35,450 nt of DNA from an uncultured Acetobacteraceae bacterium (GCA_937874445.1 CALNAL010000088.1:1-35450); one strand, 5' to 3'; positions 26,701 through 34,937 are shown, counted from the first letter of the stretch. Numbers and translations: made by a program. The notes: generated by a model not told the origin, from the sequence alone.

Positions 26701-27074
26701 CCACGCTGGTTGCGACCTGCACTGAGCCGGTAGCCGGGGCGGACCCGGCCGAACTGGCGGGGGCGGTATTGCGCACGCTGGCGCTGCCAGACATCGTTTC
26801 GGTGCGCGACCGGCTGGTGGCGGAATATCCGCTGGCCGCCAGTGCAACCACCGCCGGGGGCGAGGAGATCGTGCTCGGCATTGCCGACGCCGTGGCGCTC
26901 TCGCCCCAGGGCTACCCAGAGCTGGTGGTGGACTGGAAAAGCGACGTGGCACCGGCTGCCAATACGGTGGCCCATTATCGTGAGCAGGTTCGGGCCTATC
27001 TGCGCGCGAGCGGCGCGGTGCGCGGACTGATCGTCTTCATGACGACCGGAGGGACGGTGCCAGTAAATGTCTGA
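23760..27074 (+). CDS. AddA-like UvrD/Rep helicase-nuclease
   Basis: A 1,104-aa SF1A helicase from ATG 23760 (a GTG sits one codon earlier). Motifs: Walker A EAGAGSGKTSVL with K36; Ia AAISFTEASASELRERV; Walker B VDEFQDTD with D392; motif III GDPKQAIYRFRGAD; motif IV IGRNFRS; motif V ITMHAAKGLEW; motif VI YVAATRARD. The C terminus has the nuclease domain of AddA/RecB type: GRGLVLHKLMEEVL and VLGIADAVALSPQGYPELVVDWKSD with D1058-x-K1060. It should unwind and cut double-stranded ends together with the upstream AddB-like subunit. Normal chromosomal addAB is usually next to tsaE or trxA genes; here it sits between a WYL regulator and ADP-ribosylglycohydrolase genes, suggesting a defence version. 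It is fully open. Confidence 0.88.
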   Translation: MTDIQALIRADAASRLRALTDLDATLLVEAGAGSGKTSVLAGRIALLLAAGRPPETIAAISFTEASASELRERVDRFVLGLARGEVPRDLSIAFPHGVSAAQLAALQQAALRLDALTCTTIHGFCRTLLAPWPVEAGIDPGASVTDSDEVNLLFDETLQEVLRERLRSTPTNGTTLSALFLDEDGKPEELIAELAGVLRQHRGATLPVPREKEAAKDLHEAVGAFRKFVSGLDVCEEETASIAAELCKMAAALPGKNHGDVAELLAMLRLAVPEGCRTGTGAFASYRKKGKWQAALRGRASKDEAGRINDDAAKLYAACKDAHAGVRSAAAGALLARLDPDLKAILRRFQQEKRNAALLDFDDLLYGARDLLAANLSVRAALAHRFRHVLVDEFQDTDPLQAEILWRLCGNPPDGREDAPWTSWRLRAGALFLVGDPKQAIYRFRGADVGTYVRAREALRTVAPGNVLPIGRNFRSVAPILDWVNNRFAAPLGAPGQPGFAPLFSTLKPLAGRASVLALEVASDDADANSLRDAEAERVAEICCRLIGALAVRDRNGGERPCQAGDIALLAPTGTELWRYEKALERRSLPVATQAGKGFFRRQEVQDLIGLAGVLADSRDTLALGALLRGPLVGLTEEALLDALEALPAREDGNQPYLGLWLPVAEIRNPLLCETLKILQGLAKRARATTPYVLLAQAVDELRIRPILRRRHPGGAERALANVDAFLEMARGWETRGLVAFARAMRAQWKDQTHTREARPDAEQEAVSLITMHAAKGLEWAVVIPINTAGGIKDQGRSVLDRETGLLYAKLFGIDPPGLTDAKAMEAEQQALERQRLWYVAATRARDLLLLPRMAYPLSDKTWHAAVPLALEALAAFDAADLLPSALPTHEEPPNLQDEAVFTNEASLIAARTTRIERVTPSRAEAGDPGPAIEVMTETAVLPATAPQGGRGRGLVLHKLMEEVLSGETEATDRALRARAATLVATCTEPVAGADPAELAGAVLRTLALPDIVSVRDRLVAEYPLAASATTAGGEEIVLGIADAVALSPQGYPELVVDWKSDVAPAANTVAHYREQVRAYLRASGAVRGLIVFMTTGGTVPVNV

Positions 27075-27471
27075 GGGAAGCTACGCAATGAGCGAGACAG
27101 GAACTGCGTTGTTCGACCGACTGCAGCCCGAAGGGATCATTCGGGTGCAACGCTCCTCCGCCTTCGGCCAGTCGGCCTGGACGCCGGGAATGGTGATCCG
27201 GAGGGATCGCTGGCGGGGCATGTTCCTCGGGCTGGCAATAGGCGATGCGCTCGGCAAGACGATCCAGCCGAGGCGATCAGGCGCGCCGTCAATGACACGC
27301 ACGACAACGACACGATCGCCGCAATCGTCGGGGCGGCGGTGGGCGCCTTGCATGAAGAAAAGCCATGCCGAAACCGTGGCGCGCAAAGCTTCTCGGCCGC
27401 ACCGGCGCGGCCGACGACGGGGGCCCCTGCACCGGCTGCTCGACCGGCTGGAAGACCGACTGAACCAATGA
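27067..27471 (+). pseudogene. ADP-ribosylglycohydrolase copy 1, internally deleted remnant
   Basis: The open frame starts at ATG 27067 (or 27088), overlapping the helicase end. The N-terminal family signature DRWRGMFLGLAIGDALG (about residues 47-63) is directly followed, after a change of frame near 27,270, by the family's C-terminal signature EAIRRAVNDTHDNDTIAAIVGAAVGALH, with PKPWRAKLLGRTGAADDGG in yet another frame. About 200 residues in between, with the first metal-binding aspartates, are missing. The family removes ADP-ribose from proteins or nucleic acids and needs two Mg2+ held by those aspartates, so the remnant cannot be active. Confidence 0.75.
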
Positions 27472-28267
27472 GTTCCAACCACGCGAACACAACCATGCCA
27501 GACATCGGCTCTGTCGCCCGTTCCCGCGGCCACCTCGTCGGCCTCGTTGTCGGCGATGCCGTTGGCACCACCGTCGAATTCCGCCTCCAGGGCAGCTTCC
27601 CGCCCGTCACCGACATGGTCGGCGACGAACCATTCCGGCTGCGGGCAGGGCAGTGGACCGACGACACCTCGATGGCCCTCTGCTTGGCCGAACGCCTGCT
27701 GGCGGACCCGCTGATCGAGCAGAGCGGGTCCTGATGCAACGCTTCGTCGTCTGGCGGGATCGTGGCGCGAATTCCTCCACCGGGGAATGCTGCGACATCG
27801 GTTCCACCACCAACGCCGCGCTGGAGCGGTTCCAGCGCACCAGTAACCCCGCGGCCGCCGAGGCGGTAGACGGGCTTGCGCGCTGCTCGCCCGCGTGCTG
27901 TGCGCCTGCATCCGCGGGCAGGCAGACGCGCTGTCCGCTAACGCCCCCTCCTGGGCTCCCACCATCCGGTGGCATCGGCCGGGGAGACTGGCGTGGCAAG
28001 CCGGAGAGGGCAATTCAGTCCAGCGGCTATGTGGTCCACACGCTCGAAGCGGCGTTCTGGGCCGTGGAGGGCGCAGAGGGATTCGAACAGGCGATCCTCG
28101 CCGCGGTGAACCTGGGCGACGACGCCGACACTGTCGGCGCGGTTGCCGGACAGATCGCCGGCGCGAGGTGGGGACTGTTGGGAATCCCCGCCTGCTGGCG
28201 CGAGCGGCTGCACGACGGCGCGCGCATCCGGGCACTGGCGCAGAGTCTCTACAAAACAGGGGTATAA
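27468..28267 (+). pseudogene. ADP-ribosylglycohydrolase copy 2, frameshifted
   Basis: ATG 27468 opens a second copy: GHLVGLVVGDAVGTTVEF and the metal-binding QWTDDTSMALCLAERLL. Near 27,727 the frame shifts into VLMQRFVVWRDRGANSSTGECCDIGSTTNAALERF, then near 27,880 into LLARVLCACIRGQADALSA, and back again into SSGYVVHTLEAAFWAVEG and VNLGDDADTVGAVAGQIAGA, the second metal site, ending at 28,267. The usual GNGSLMRLAP segment is absent. At least three frame changes and a deletion make it a pseudogene. It was an ADP-ribose hydrolase. Together with copy 1 it shows that ADP-ribosylation reversal was once part of this operon. Confidence 0.78.
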
Positions 28268-28362
28268 CCGATTCCAAAATCGGTGCGACCAGAAAGTCCC
28301 TTGGTCCCCGTCTATCGCAAATCGCATGGCCAGCTGGGACAGGCCGGAGGTTGTTTAAGAAA

Positions 28363-29676
28363 ATGCCTTCACCGTTAAACGTACCATTCCTGACTGATCT
28401 TGACTCGCGCGCCGCCGTAAAAGGCTCGCGCGACCCGCTCGGCATCCAGCCCATCTGGACGCGCTTCGGCCGTCACGTCGTCGGCAACCTCACCACCGTC
28501 ACCGACTCGGTGCGCGGCTTCACGACGCTGCTGCTCGGCATTTGGTTCGCCGAACGCATCGCCGATAAAAGTCCCCCTGGCAGCGAGATCTCCACCTTCC
28601 TCAGGTGGGAACAGCTCGCCGCCTATGCCCGAGCACACAACGGGGACTTCGCGTTTCGTGGCACCGAGCGCGTGCGTCGGTGGCTGAACGAGGGTAAGCC
28701 CGTCACTCTGTCCGACAACCCTGCCCATCAGATTCTGGGAAACCAGAAGATCTACGGCCTCTGGGGGCTCTACAGCAGCCCGGCGCGCAGCTCGGGTTTG
28801 CTCGAGAGCGATTCGCCACGGCTTACGCCGCTCGCGCGGGAGTTCGTGGAGCACCATTACCTGCCAATCCTCTCGGAAGACGGCGGCCGGGATCCAAAAA
28901 ACATCCTCAAAATCTTAAGCAAGGCATCGGTCCAGATCGATTCGGCCGGGGCCCATGAAAAGATTGTTCTCAAGGTGTGGAAAACGCTTCGGCAGCGCCT
29001 GTCGGCGAAGGAGCGCGAATTCTACACCTTCCATTTGCTCCACGGTGGGCCACAAGACGACACAGCCGGGCGGCAGCGGCAATTTGCCGAGCTGCTGCGA
29101 ACCACGCTACGGGATGATGATTTTGAGTGGTCTTTAGCACAGGTTGGGCAACTCGCGAAAGAGGCGCAGAATCTCAGCAAGGACTGGGAGCCGCTCGCCC
29201 ATGACCTCAGCCGCATCTGCACATGCGAAAGCGTGCTCGCGCCGGCATCGGCCGCCTTCGGTTATCTGTTGGGGCTCGACGGCAAGGCCCCAGGCCTCCT
29301 CTCAAGTCGTCTCAAGGAGGCATGGGGCAACGGACTGCGAAGTGTAGATACGAAGGCATTTGCCGAGCTGAAAAGCGAAATTGGCACTGAAGACGCCTCC
29401 ACGGGGCAGCGCTGGGCCGACATCGCGACGGCGCTAGCTGATGGGGATTACACGCAACTGGTGGAGCTGCTCATCGCCCAGAACGCCTCCGTGATGATAC
29501 AGCGCGGAGGCGCGCCGTGGGTCGAACTCCGAAAGCAGCATTTGCACGTGCGCTTCCGCGACGAAACCGGCGAACTGCCGAAACGAGAGGATCTGCCCGA
29601 GCTCTGGCGTTTCTCCTACTTCCTCGCGCCCCTTCGGAACATCGCCAAGGAACTGGAGCGGAATGGACATGAGTGA
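28363..29676 (+). CDS. Unrecognised 437-aa protein of the PLD/Snf2 operon
   Basis: I do not recognise a family. ATG 28363 has GGAGG 12 bases upstream; the frame is open further upstream, but only through the decayed hydrolase gene. The protein is soluble and mostly helical. The N-terminal part (GRHVVGNLTTVTDSVRGFTTLLLGIWFAERI, residues about 32-65) and FLRWEQLAAYARAHNGDFAFRGTERVRRWL look like a winged-helix or DNA-binding type fold, and a KVWKTLRQRLSAKEREFYTFHLLHGG segment is conserved-looking. No nuclease or ATPase motif is visible. The next gene starts 14 bases before its stop, so all three downstream proteins are probably made together. It may be the specificity or scaffold subunit of the complex; that is a guess from position. 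Confidence 0.7.
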   Translation: MPSPLNVPFLTDLDSRAAVKGSRDPLGIQPIWTRFGRHVVGNLTTVTDSVRGFTTLLLGIWFAERIADKSPPGSEISTFLRWEQLAAYARAHNGDFAFRGTERVRRWLNEGKPVTLSDNPAHQILGNQKIYGLWGLYSSPARSSGLLESDSPRLTPLAREFVEHHYLPILSEDGGRDPKNILKILSKASVQIDSAGAHEKIVLKVWKTLRQRLSAKEREFYTFHLLHGGPQDDTAGRQRQFAELLRTTLRDDDFEWSLAQVGQLAKEAQNLSKDWEPLAHDLSRICTCESVLAPASAAFGYLLGLDGKAPGLLSSRLKEAWGNGLRSVDTKAFAELKSEIGTEDASTGQRWADIATALADGDYTQLVELLIAQNASVMIQRGGAPWVELRKQHLHVRFRDETGELPKREDLPELWRFSYFLAPLRNIAKELERNGHE

Positions 29677-31711
29677 GCTTCCACACGCGGTGCTGTCTGA
29701 GCATTTCGAGGGCCGTATGTGGGGACGGCGCCTGCGTTCGGCTGTGTTTCTGACCTACCAGTTCGATCCGGCATTCTTTGAGCAACAGGTGCTTCCGGTC
29801 TTCCTCGACGTGCCCGTCAGCCACGCTGAGGCGATCCGACTGATCCAGCTCGAGGACGCGCTGCGCAGCCTCCCCGGCGAGATCGCGGTCTATTATGATC
29901 CCAGTGCCCTGAGCGGAGACGGCTCGGCGAAACTTGACGTGCGCCGAATCCCCATTCGCCATTCCACCGGGGTGTTCCACCCAAAGAACGTCTTTCTACT
30001 GCTGGAAAACCAGAAGCCAGACGAAACCGGCCAGCGTGCGCAGATGCTCGTTGTGGCCAGTCTGTCCGCGAACCTCACCCGTGCCGGATGGTGGGAAAAC
30101 GTTGAAGCCTGTCACGTCGAGGAAATCGCAGAGGGGAGTTCATCTCGTTTGCGATACGACATCATTAAGTTTCTGACGCGTCTCCTCAAAAAGGCCAAGG
30201 TGGAAGGGGAGCAGCGCGCGATGGCAGAAATCCTCGCCTTCCTCCGGAAAAAGGTCCAGCCTAGACTGCAAAAATCGGCGAGCGGCCAACTGTACCCCCA
30301 TTTCTTTGCCGGGGACGAGACCGAGACTCTGCCTAACTTCTTGTCCCGGGTGGCGGGCAATCTCGTCGATGGCGCATATCTTGAGGTAATCTCTCCCTTC
30401 TTCGATGATGCCCCATCCTCCCAGCCTCTCGAAAAGCTGATCGAGCTGTTCCACCCCAAGGAGGTTCGGGTCTTTCTTCCGCGCTCCAACGCCGACGAGG
30501 CGCTGTGCCGAGAAGATCTGTATGGCGCGGTGTGCAAGCTGCCTTCGACGCACTGGGGCCGTCTGCCGAACGAGATGCTGCACCTCTCAAACCACGGCGA
30601 AACGGGGGAACGAACCGTCCACGCCAAGGTCTACCGCTTCTTCACCCAGAACCCGAAGCGCGAAATCTGCTTCGTCGGTTCAGCCAATCTCACCCGTGCC
30701 GCGCATCAATCCGGGGGTAATGTCGAGACCGGCTTTCTCGTCGATTACATCCCCGCGCGGCGGCCCGAGTTCTGGTTGGAAAAGGAGCCTTCCGACCCTT
30801 CCAAATTCCAGCATCGACCCAAGGACGAACCATCCGCGGCGTCCGGAAGGACCCGGCTGAACCTCGTGTATCACTGGGACCGTGGGGGCGCCGAGGCCTA
30901 CTGGGACGACAAAACGGACCTGACCGCCCCCCTCCGCCTGACCGCACGAGACACCAAGATCGGCATCATCAGCCAGCTGCCAACGAGGAAATGGACCCGG
31001 CTACCGGAGGAATTCTCCCGGCGGACGGCGGAATTGCTCACCGAGACGTCGCTGTTCCTGGTGCATGGCGAAGTGGCCGATCCCGTGCAGCTGCTCGTAC
31101 AGGAAGAGGGCATGTCCCACAAGCCGTCACTCCTGTTGCACCTGTCGGCCGAGGACATCCTGCGCTACTGGGCGCTGCTCTCGCCGGCTCAGCGCACGGC
31201 GTTCCTAGAGGCCCGCACGCCGGAGACCGCGTTGATCGGCTTGGGCGCCGACCTCGTCGCACGGGTGCGGGCTGGGGAATCGTCAGAAACGCTGTTCGAC
31301 CGCTTCGCTGGCACGTTCCATGCCTTCGGATGCCTCGAGCGCGCCGTGTGTGACGCTCTCAAAGCGGGGAACGAGAAGGAAGCAACCTATCGCTTGTTTG
31401 GGAAGAAATATGATTCTCTCGGCAGCCTGCTCGATCGCATCGCACCGAACCAGGTTGGGGTGGACGATGTCAATCGCTACGTAATCCTGCTATGCGCCCG
31501 CCAGCTTTCCTGCGAGATAAAGAACAAATACCGGGACTACTGGAAAGCCCATGACGCAGACGTCCGCGCCCAGAAAACACAGTTCGAGAAGCTCGGCGCG
31601 ATCCGGGAACACCTTGTGGCACAAAATCCAGGTGAGTTCGGCCGCTTTCTTGACTGGTTCGAGCCCCGGTTCCTGCAGCGCGCCGAGCCGGAGCAGGAGC
31701 CGCAACCATGA
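29663..31711 (+). CDS. Phospholipase-D-like (double HKD) nuclease-type protein
   Basis: A 682-aa protein starting at ATG 29663 (alternative ATG 29669) inside the upstream gene. It has two HKD-like halves. The first has H106-P-K108 in STGVFHPKNVFLLLENQ, followed by SLSANLTRAGWWENVEA (from about residue 133). The second has H320-A-K322 in ERTVHAKVYRFFTQN followed by GSANLTRAAHQSGGNVETGF (from 339). Both HxK pairs are intact, while the Asp of HxKx4D is replaced, as in several nuclease relatives. PLD-fold proteins of this kind act as Mg-independent nucleases. The C-terminal 280 residues are helical and unassigned. It is translationally coupled to the Snf2 helicase (ATGA overlap at 31708-31711), as in helicase-PLD defence systems. 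Confidence 0.8.
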   Translation: MDMSELPHAVLSEHFEGRMWGRRLRSAVFLTYQFDPAFFEQQVLPVFLDVPVSHAEAIRLIQLEDALRSLPGEIAVYYDPSALSGDGSAKLDVRRIPIRHSTGVFHPKNVFLLLENQKPDETGQRAQMLVVASLSANLTRAGWWENVEACHVEEIAEGSSSRLRYDIIKFLTRLLKKAKVEGEQRAMAEILAFLRKKVQPRLQKSASGQLYPHFFAGDETETLPNFLSRVAGNLVDGAYLEVISPFFDDAPSSQPLEKLIELFHPKEVRVFLPRSNADEALCREDLYGAVCKLPSTHWGRLPNEMLHLSNHGETGERTVHAKVYRFFTQNPKREICFVGSANLTRAAHQSGGNVETGFLVDYIPARRPEFWLEKEPSDPSKFQHRPKDEPSAASGRTRLNLVYHWDRGGAEAYWDDKTDLTAPLRLTARDTKIGIISQLPTRKWTRLPEEFSRRTAELLTETSLFLVHGEVADPVQLLVQEEGMSHKPSLLLHLSAEDILRYWALLSPAQRTAFLEARTPETALIGLGADLVARVRAGESSETLFDRFAGTFHAFGCLERAVCDALKAGNEKEATYRLFGKKYDSLGSLLDRIAPNQVGVDDVNRYVILLCARQLSCEIKNKYRDYWKAHDADVRAQKTQFEKLGAIREHLVAQNPGEFGRFLDWFEPRFLQRAEPEQEPQP

Positions 31712-34680
31712 TCTCTCTCAATTCGGCGAAGGCACTTCTGGATTTCGATGCGCGGCTCGGCGATGGGTCACGCGCGCAGGAGCAACTGGAAGGAGCGGTG
31801 GCGATCCACAACATCCTGCAGAAACACAAGATTGCCTATCTCGCCGACGACGTGGGCATGGGCAAGACCTATGTCGCCCTCGGTGCCCTGGCCCTGCTCC
31901 GGCACTATCACCCCAATTTCCGGGTGCTGGTCATCGCGCCGCGCGAGAACATCCAACACAAATGGATGAAGGAACTTCGAAATTTCGTCGCGCACAACGT
32001 GCGACATCCCGCCCTGCACATCAAGGGGCCCGACGGAAAGCCTGTCCGACCGCTTGTCGCATGCGCCAACCTGCTGGAGCTGGTACGCGAGACCCAAAAG
32101 GATCCTGACCGGGATTTTTTCGTGCGCCTGAGCAGCTTCAGCCTGCCGTTGCGCGCGGATGATCCCAATGCCGCGCAAGGCCTCCGGGAAGCCTTGCGCC
32201 GAGCTGTGCCCGGGCTCCCTGACAACGTCTTCGACCTGCGTAACAAAAATGACTTCAAGAAAAACGTGGCACGTGCCATTTGCTGTGCGTTGCCGAGGTT
32301 TGATCTCGTCATCATCGACGAGGCCCATAATCTCAAGGGCGGGGTCAGCGACACCGTGGCCGCGCGGAACCTGGTGCTGGCCTTGGTACTTGGGCACGCA
32401 AGAATCAGCACAGATCGGCGCAGCTTTAGGAAATACGGTGCCCGAGCCGAACGCGTTCTCTTCCTCTCGGCCACTCCCCTTGAAAGTAGCTACAAGGATC
32501 TTTGGAATCAACTGGATGTCTTCGACCGGGGCGAAGGACACGAGAAGCTTAGCGATGATGAAGCGAGCGAGGATGAGCAGAAGAAGGAAGCGCAAAAATT
32601 CCTGATTCGGCGTCTGACAACCGTCACGGTTGCCGGCGAACAATTAATCAAAAATCAATACAGGCGAGAGTGGCGACAGGGCGGCGTCTCCAAATTGGAT
32701 GAGCCCCTCCGGATCAAGGATCCGAGGCAACGGCTCATCGTGGCGCTGGTGCAAAAGAAGGTCAGTGAGCTGCTCGGCCACGAGCGTTTCAACAGGTCCT
32801 TCCAGATTGGCATGCTGGCCTCGTTCGAAAGCTTCCTCGAGACCGCCCGACTGAAGAAGGGCGATAATGAAATTAGCAACTTCGACGACGCGCGTCAATC
32901 TAGCCTCCTTCCGGACCGCGAAGGCATTGACGTGGTCGATGTCAACAAGCTCAGCGACAGCTATCGCTCCACCTTCGGGAAGGAGATGCCGCATCCGAAG
33001 ATGGACGCTCTGGTCGATGCACTCTCCGGCGCCTGGAAAACCGGCCGTAAGGCTCTGGTTTTCGTCCGCCGCGTGGCATCTGTGAAAGAGCTCAAGCGCA
33101 AGCTCGATGACAAATATGATGATTGGCTGATGACGCGGCTGCTTCGCGAACTGCCGCAGGACGTGCACCCGCGGCTCCGCCTGTTGTTCGAGCAGTACAG
33201 CCGCGCGCACCTCCAGGCCAGACAAGCCCGTGAAGCGACACCGCAGACAGAGGCCACCCCAGTGGGGGGCGGTGATGACGACCGGGGCGGGACAGACACC
33301 TTCTTCGCCTGGTTCTTCCGCGGGGATGGGCCGGGCATGGTTATCAGCGGCGCCAATGTCCAACAGCGGTTCATCAAACGGGGGACGGCCTACTCGACAT
33401 TCTTCGAGGACAACTACGTCGCCGATCTGTTGGGTTGCAAACCTGGCGAAGTCACCCAGCATCTCGCAACGGCATTGTCGCTCGACGAGGCATCGTTGCG
33501 TTCCGAACTTCGCGATCGGTCCTGCCGCTTTCTGACCCCTGCCCAGAGACCCGCGCGCGCGGACCGGTTCGAGGCCGTCCAGGCCGCCGCGGTGGAGTGG
33601 CTCAAAGAGATGTCTGGCCCGTGGCAGGATCTGGCAAAGATCGTCTGGAAAAGCCGATTCAGCGCCTCGCTGGTAAAAAATCCTGCCAGTGAGGCGCCTG
33701 AAATCGGCAACCAACTCGAGGTACACACTTTCTTCAGCCGCCTGCGTGACCACGAGGAGCTTCGTACGAGCCTGTGGCCGCGGCCGGGCAACGCCGATAC
33801 ATCCCTGGCGTTCCGTGAAAGGGAGCTGCGTCGCGTGTTGCTAGCCTCGGCGGCCCGTCTCGGGCATGCTTTCATCGATCTATACGTGCTGACGATCCAA
33901 CGGTTGAAAAACCTTGAGTTGCGCGCACTTGACGGCGACGATACCGCGTTTGGTGCAATAGGACCTATCGATGGGTACTTAGATCTGCTTGAGCGCCAGA
34001 TGGAAAAGCCGCTGGGGCAAAGAGAGTGGGCAGCATTCGACGAGCTTGCCGAGATTGCCGCGAATTTTGACTTGCTGCTCGACGTTAATGCCCCGGACGC
34101 ACAGGACGGGGCGCTCGCCGAAACAGCCCGCAACTTCGGCCAACTTCTGCGCCAACAGCAGCCGGTGGGCGGGATGTCCGGCCAACTCAACCAGACTCTG
34201 GTTCGTCAGTTTCGGATGCCGGGCTATCCCCTGGTGCTGATTACGACCGACCTCCTGCAGGAGGGCGAAGACCTGCACACATTCTGCTCGGACGTCTACC
34301 ATTACGGGATCGCGTGGACGTCCTCGTCGATGGAGCAGCGCATTGGAAGAATCGACCGCGTCCGATCCCAGACCGAACGCCGGCTCAAAAAATTGAGCTC
34401 TTCGTGTCTCCAAGGGGTGGACAAGCTGCAGGTGTATTTCCCGCATCTGAAGGACAGTGTTGAGGCTCTGCAAGTAGACTGTGTGCTTGAACGGATGGAC
34501 GAGTTTCTGCGTCTGACGCATGAGATTCTCGTCGCCCGGATGGACGATGAGCGTTCAATCGACACCGCGAAGGAGTTCGCGCGGGGGCGACCAAGAGTGG
34601 AGCCAATTCGCGGGAAATTGAAGACAGTCTTTCCTATCGGTCCCGAGCATTTTCCTCGGGACCATCTGCCCGAAAGCTGA
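31708..34680 (+). CDS. Snf2-type SF2 helicase/ATPase
   Basis: A 990-aa protein starting four bases before the PLD stop. Motif I is YLADDVGMGKTYVALGALAL (Walker A GMGKT at 50-54), Ia VLVIAPRENIQHKW, motif II VIIDEAHNL (DEAH 204-207), motif III LFLSATPLES (254-257). Motif V (LVLITTDLLQEGEDLH, about 842-857) and motif VI (SSMEQRIGRIDRVRSQ, about 872-887) lie in the C-terminal RecA-like domain, separated from the first by an insert of several hundred residues. This layout belongs to the Snf2/RapA-like helicases found in DISARM (DrmD), BREX and type III-like restriction systems. It likely translocates on double-stranded DNA and activates or positions the PLD protein. The stop at 34,680 faces the brxL relic. 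Confidence 0.87.
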   Translation: MISLNSAKALLDFDARLGDGSRAQEQLEGAVAIHNILQKHKIAYLADDVGMGKTYVALGALALLRHYHPNFRVLVIAPRENIQHKWMKELRNFVAHNVRHPALHIKGPDGKPVRPLVACANLLELVRETQKDPDRDFFVRLSSFSLPLRADDPNAAQGLREALRRAVPGLPDNVFDLRNKNDFKKNVARAICCALPRFDLVIIDEAHNLKGGVSDTVAARNLVLALVLGHARISTDRRSFRKYGARAERVLFLSATPLESSYKDLWNQLDVFDRGEGHEKLSDDEASEDEQKKEAQKFLIRRLTTVTVAGEQLIKNQYRREWRQGGVSKLDEPLRIKDPRQRLIVALVQKKVSELLGHERFNRSFQIGMLASFESFLETARLKKGDNEISNFDDARQSSLLPDREGIDVVDVNKLSDSYRSTFGKEMPHPKMDALVDALSGAWKTGRKALVFVRRVASVKELKRKLDDKYDDWLMTRLLRELPQDVHPRLRLLFEQYSRAHLQARQAREATPQTEATPVGGGDDDRGGTDTFFAWFFRGDGPGMVISGANVQQRFIKRGTAYSTFFEDNYVADLLGCKPGEVTQHLATALSLDEASLRSELRDRSCRFLTPAQRPARADRFEAVQAAAVEWLKEMSGPWQDLAKIVWKSRFSASLVKNPASEAPEIGNQLEVHTFFSRLRDHEELRTSLWPRPGNADTSLAFRERELRRVLLASAARLGHAFIDLYVLTIQRLKNLELRALDGDDTAFGAIGPIDGYLDLLERQMEKPLGQREWAAFDELAEIAANFDLLLDVNAPDAQDGALAETARNFGQLLRQQQPVGGMSGQLNQTLVRQFRMPGYPLVLITTDLLQEGEDLHTFCSDVYHYGIAWTSSSMEQRIGRIDRVRSQTERRLKKLSSSCLQGVDKLQVYFPHLKDSVEALQVDCVLERMDEFLRLTHEILVARMDDERSIDTAKEFARGRPRVEPIRGKLKTVFPIGPEHFPRDHLPES

Positions 34681-34685
34681 TACGA

Positions 34686-34697
34686 TGCGATATCGCA
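34686..34697. repeat. 12-bp perfect palindrome between convergent genes
   Basis: TGCGATATCGCA lies in the 47-base gap between the convergent Snf2 and brxL ends. There is no clear T run on either side and the stem has no loop, so it is a weak candidate for a bidirectional terminator or a protein-binding site. Confidence 0.4.
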
Positions 34698-34727
34698 ATC
34701 TTCTCTATCCGCGCAAATTTGATATTT

Positions 34728-34937
34728 CTACCCATCGTGCAGGGCTTTTCGAAGGGCATCGCCTGGATCCAGGTAAAAAATAATCTGCACTTTGGCGGCC
34801 GCCTCGTCGGACAGATCAACCAGAGCGCGTCGGCATGCAACCGGCATAAGCACCGAGGTGGCACCCTTCTCGATCGCGAGTTCAACAAGATCGAGCGGGT
34901 TGAGGACCGTCTCGATGGAACCGCCAAGGTTCAGGCT
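34728..34937 (-). pseudogene. brxL: C-terminal remnant of BrxL (BREX Lon-like protein), cut by IS21
   Basis: Reading the - strand gives about 69 residues ending at TAG 34728-34730: LNLGGSIETVLNPLDLVELA, then a KGATSVLMPVACRRAL stretch and AAAKVQIIFYLDPGDALRKAL. This matches the end of the BrxL Lon-like protease domain, where a GGSI-type strand is followed by 'A.LLxPVSxRRxLxDLxDE..xKVxIxFYxDxxDAxxKAL'. BrxL is an AAA+ DNA-binding protein in type 1 and type 4 BREX phage-exclusion systems. In this strain the coding sequence stops being BrxL-like at about 34,937, exactly where the IS21-type end begins; the rest of brxL presumably lies beyond the element, outside the window. The longer open frame to 35,126 runs into the insertion sequence and is not BrxL. 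Recognised from memory of the family, not by search. Confidence 0.7.

Noticed and set aside
27895..28362. Upstream extension of the 437-aa protein
   Set aside because: This part partly overlaps the ADP-ribosylglycohydrolase copy 2 remnant in other frames and contains a piece of it; ATG 28363 has a ribosome site and a normal protein start.
28363..34680. A complete DISARM or BREX system
   Set aside because: PLD and Snf2 proteins recall DISARM, and BrxL recalls BREX, but drmA, drmB, pglZ, pglX and brxC are not in the window, so neither name is supported.
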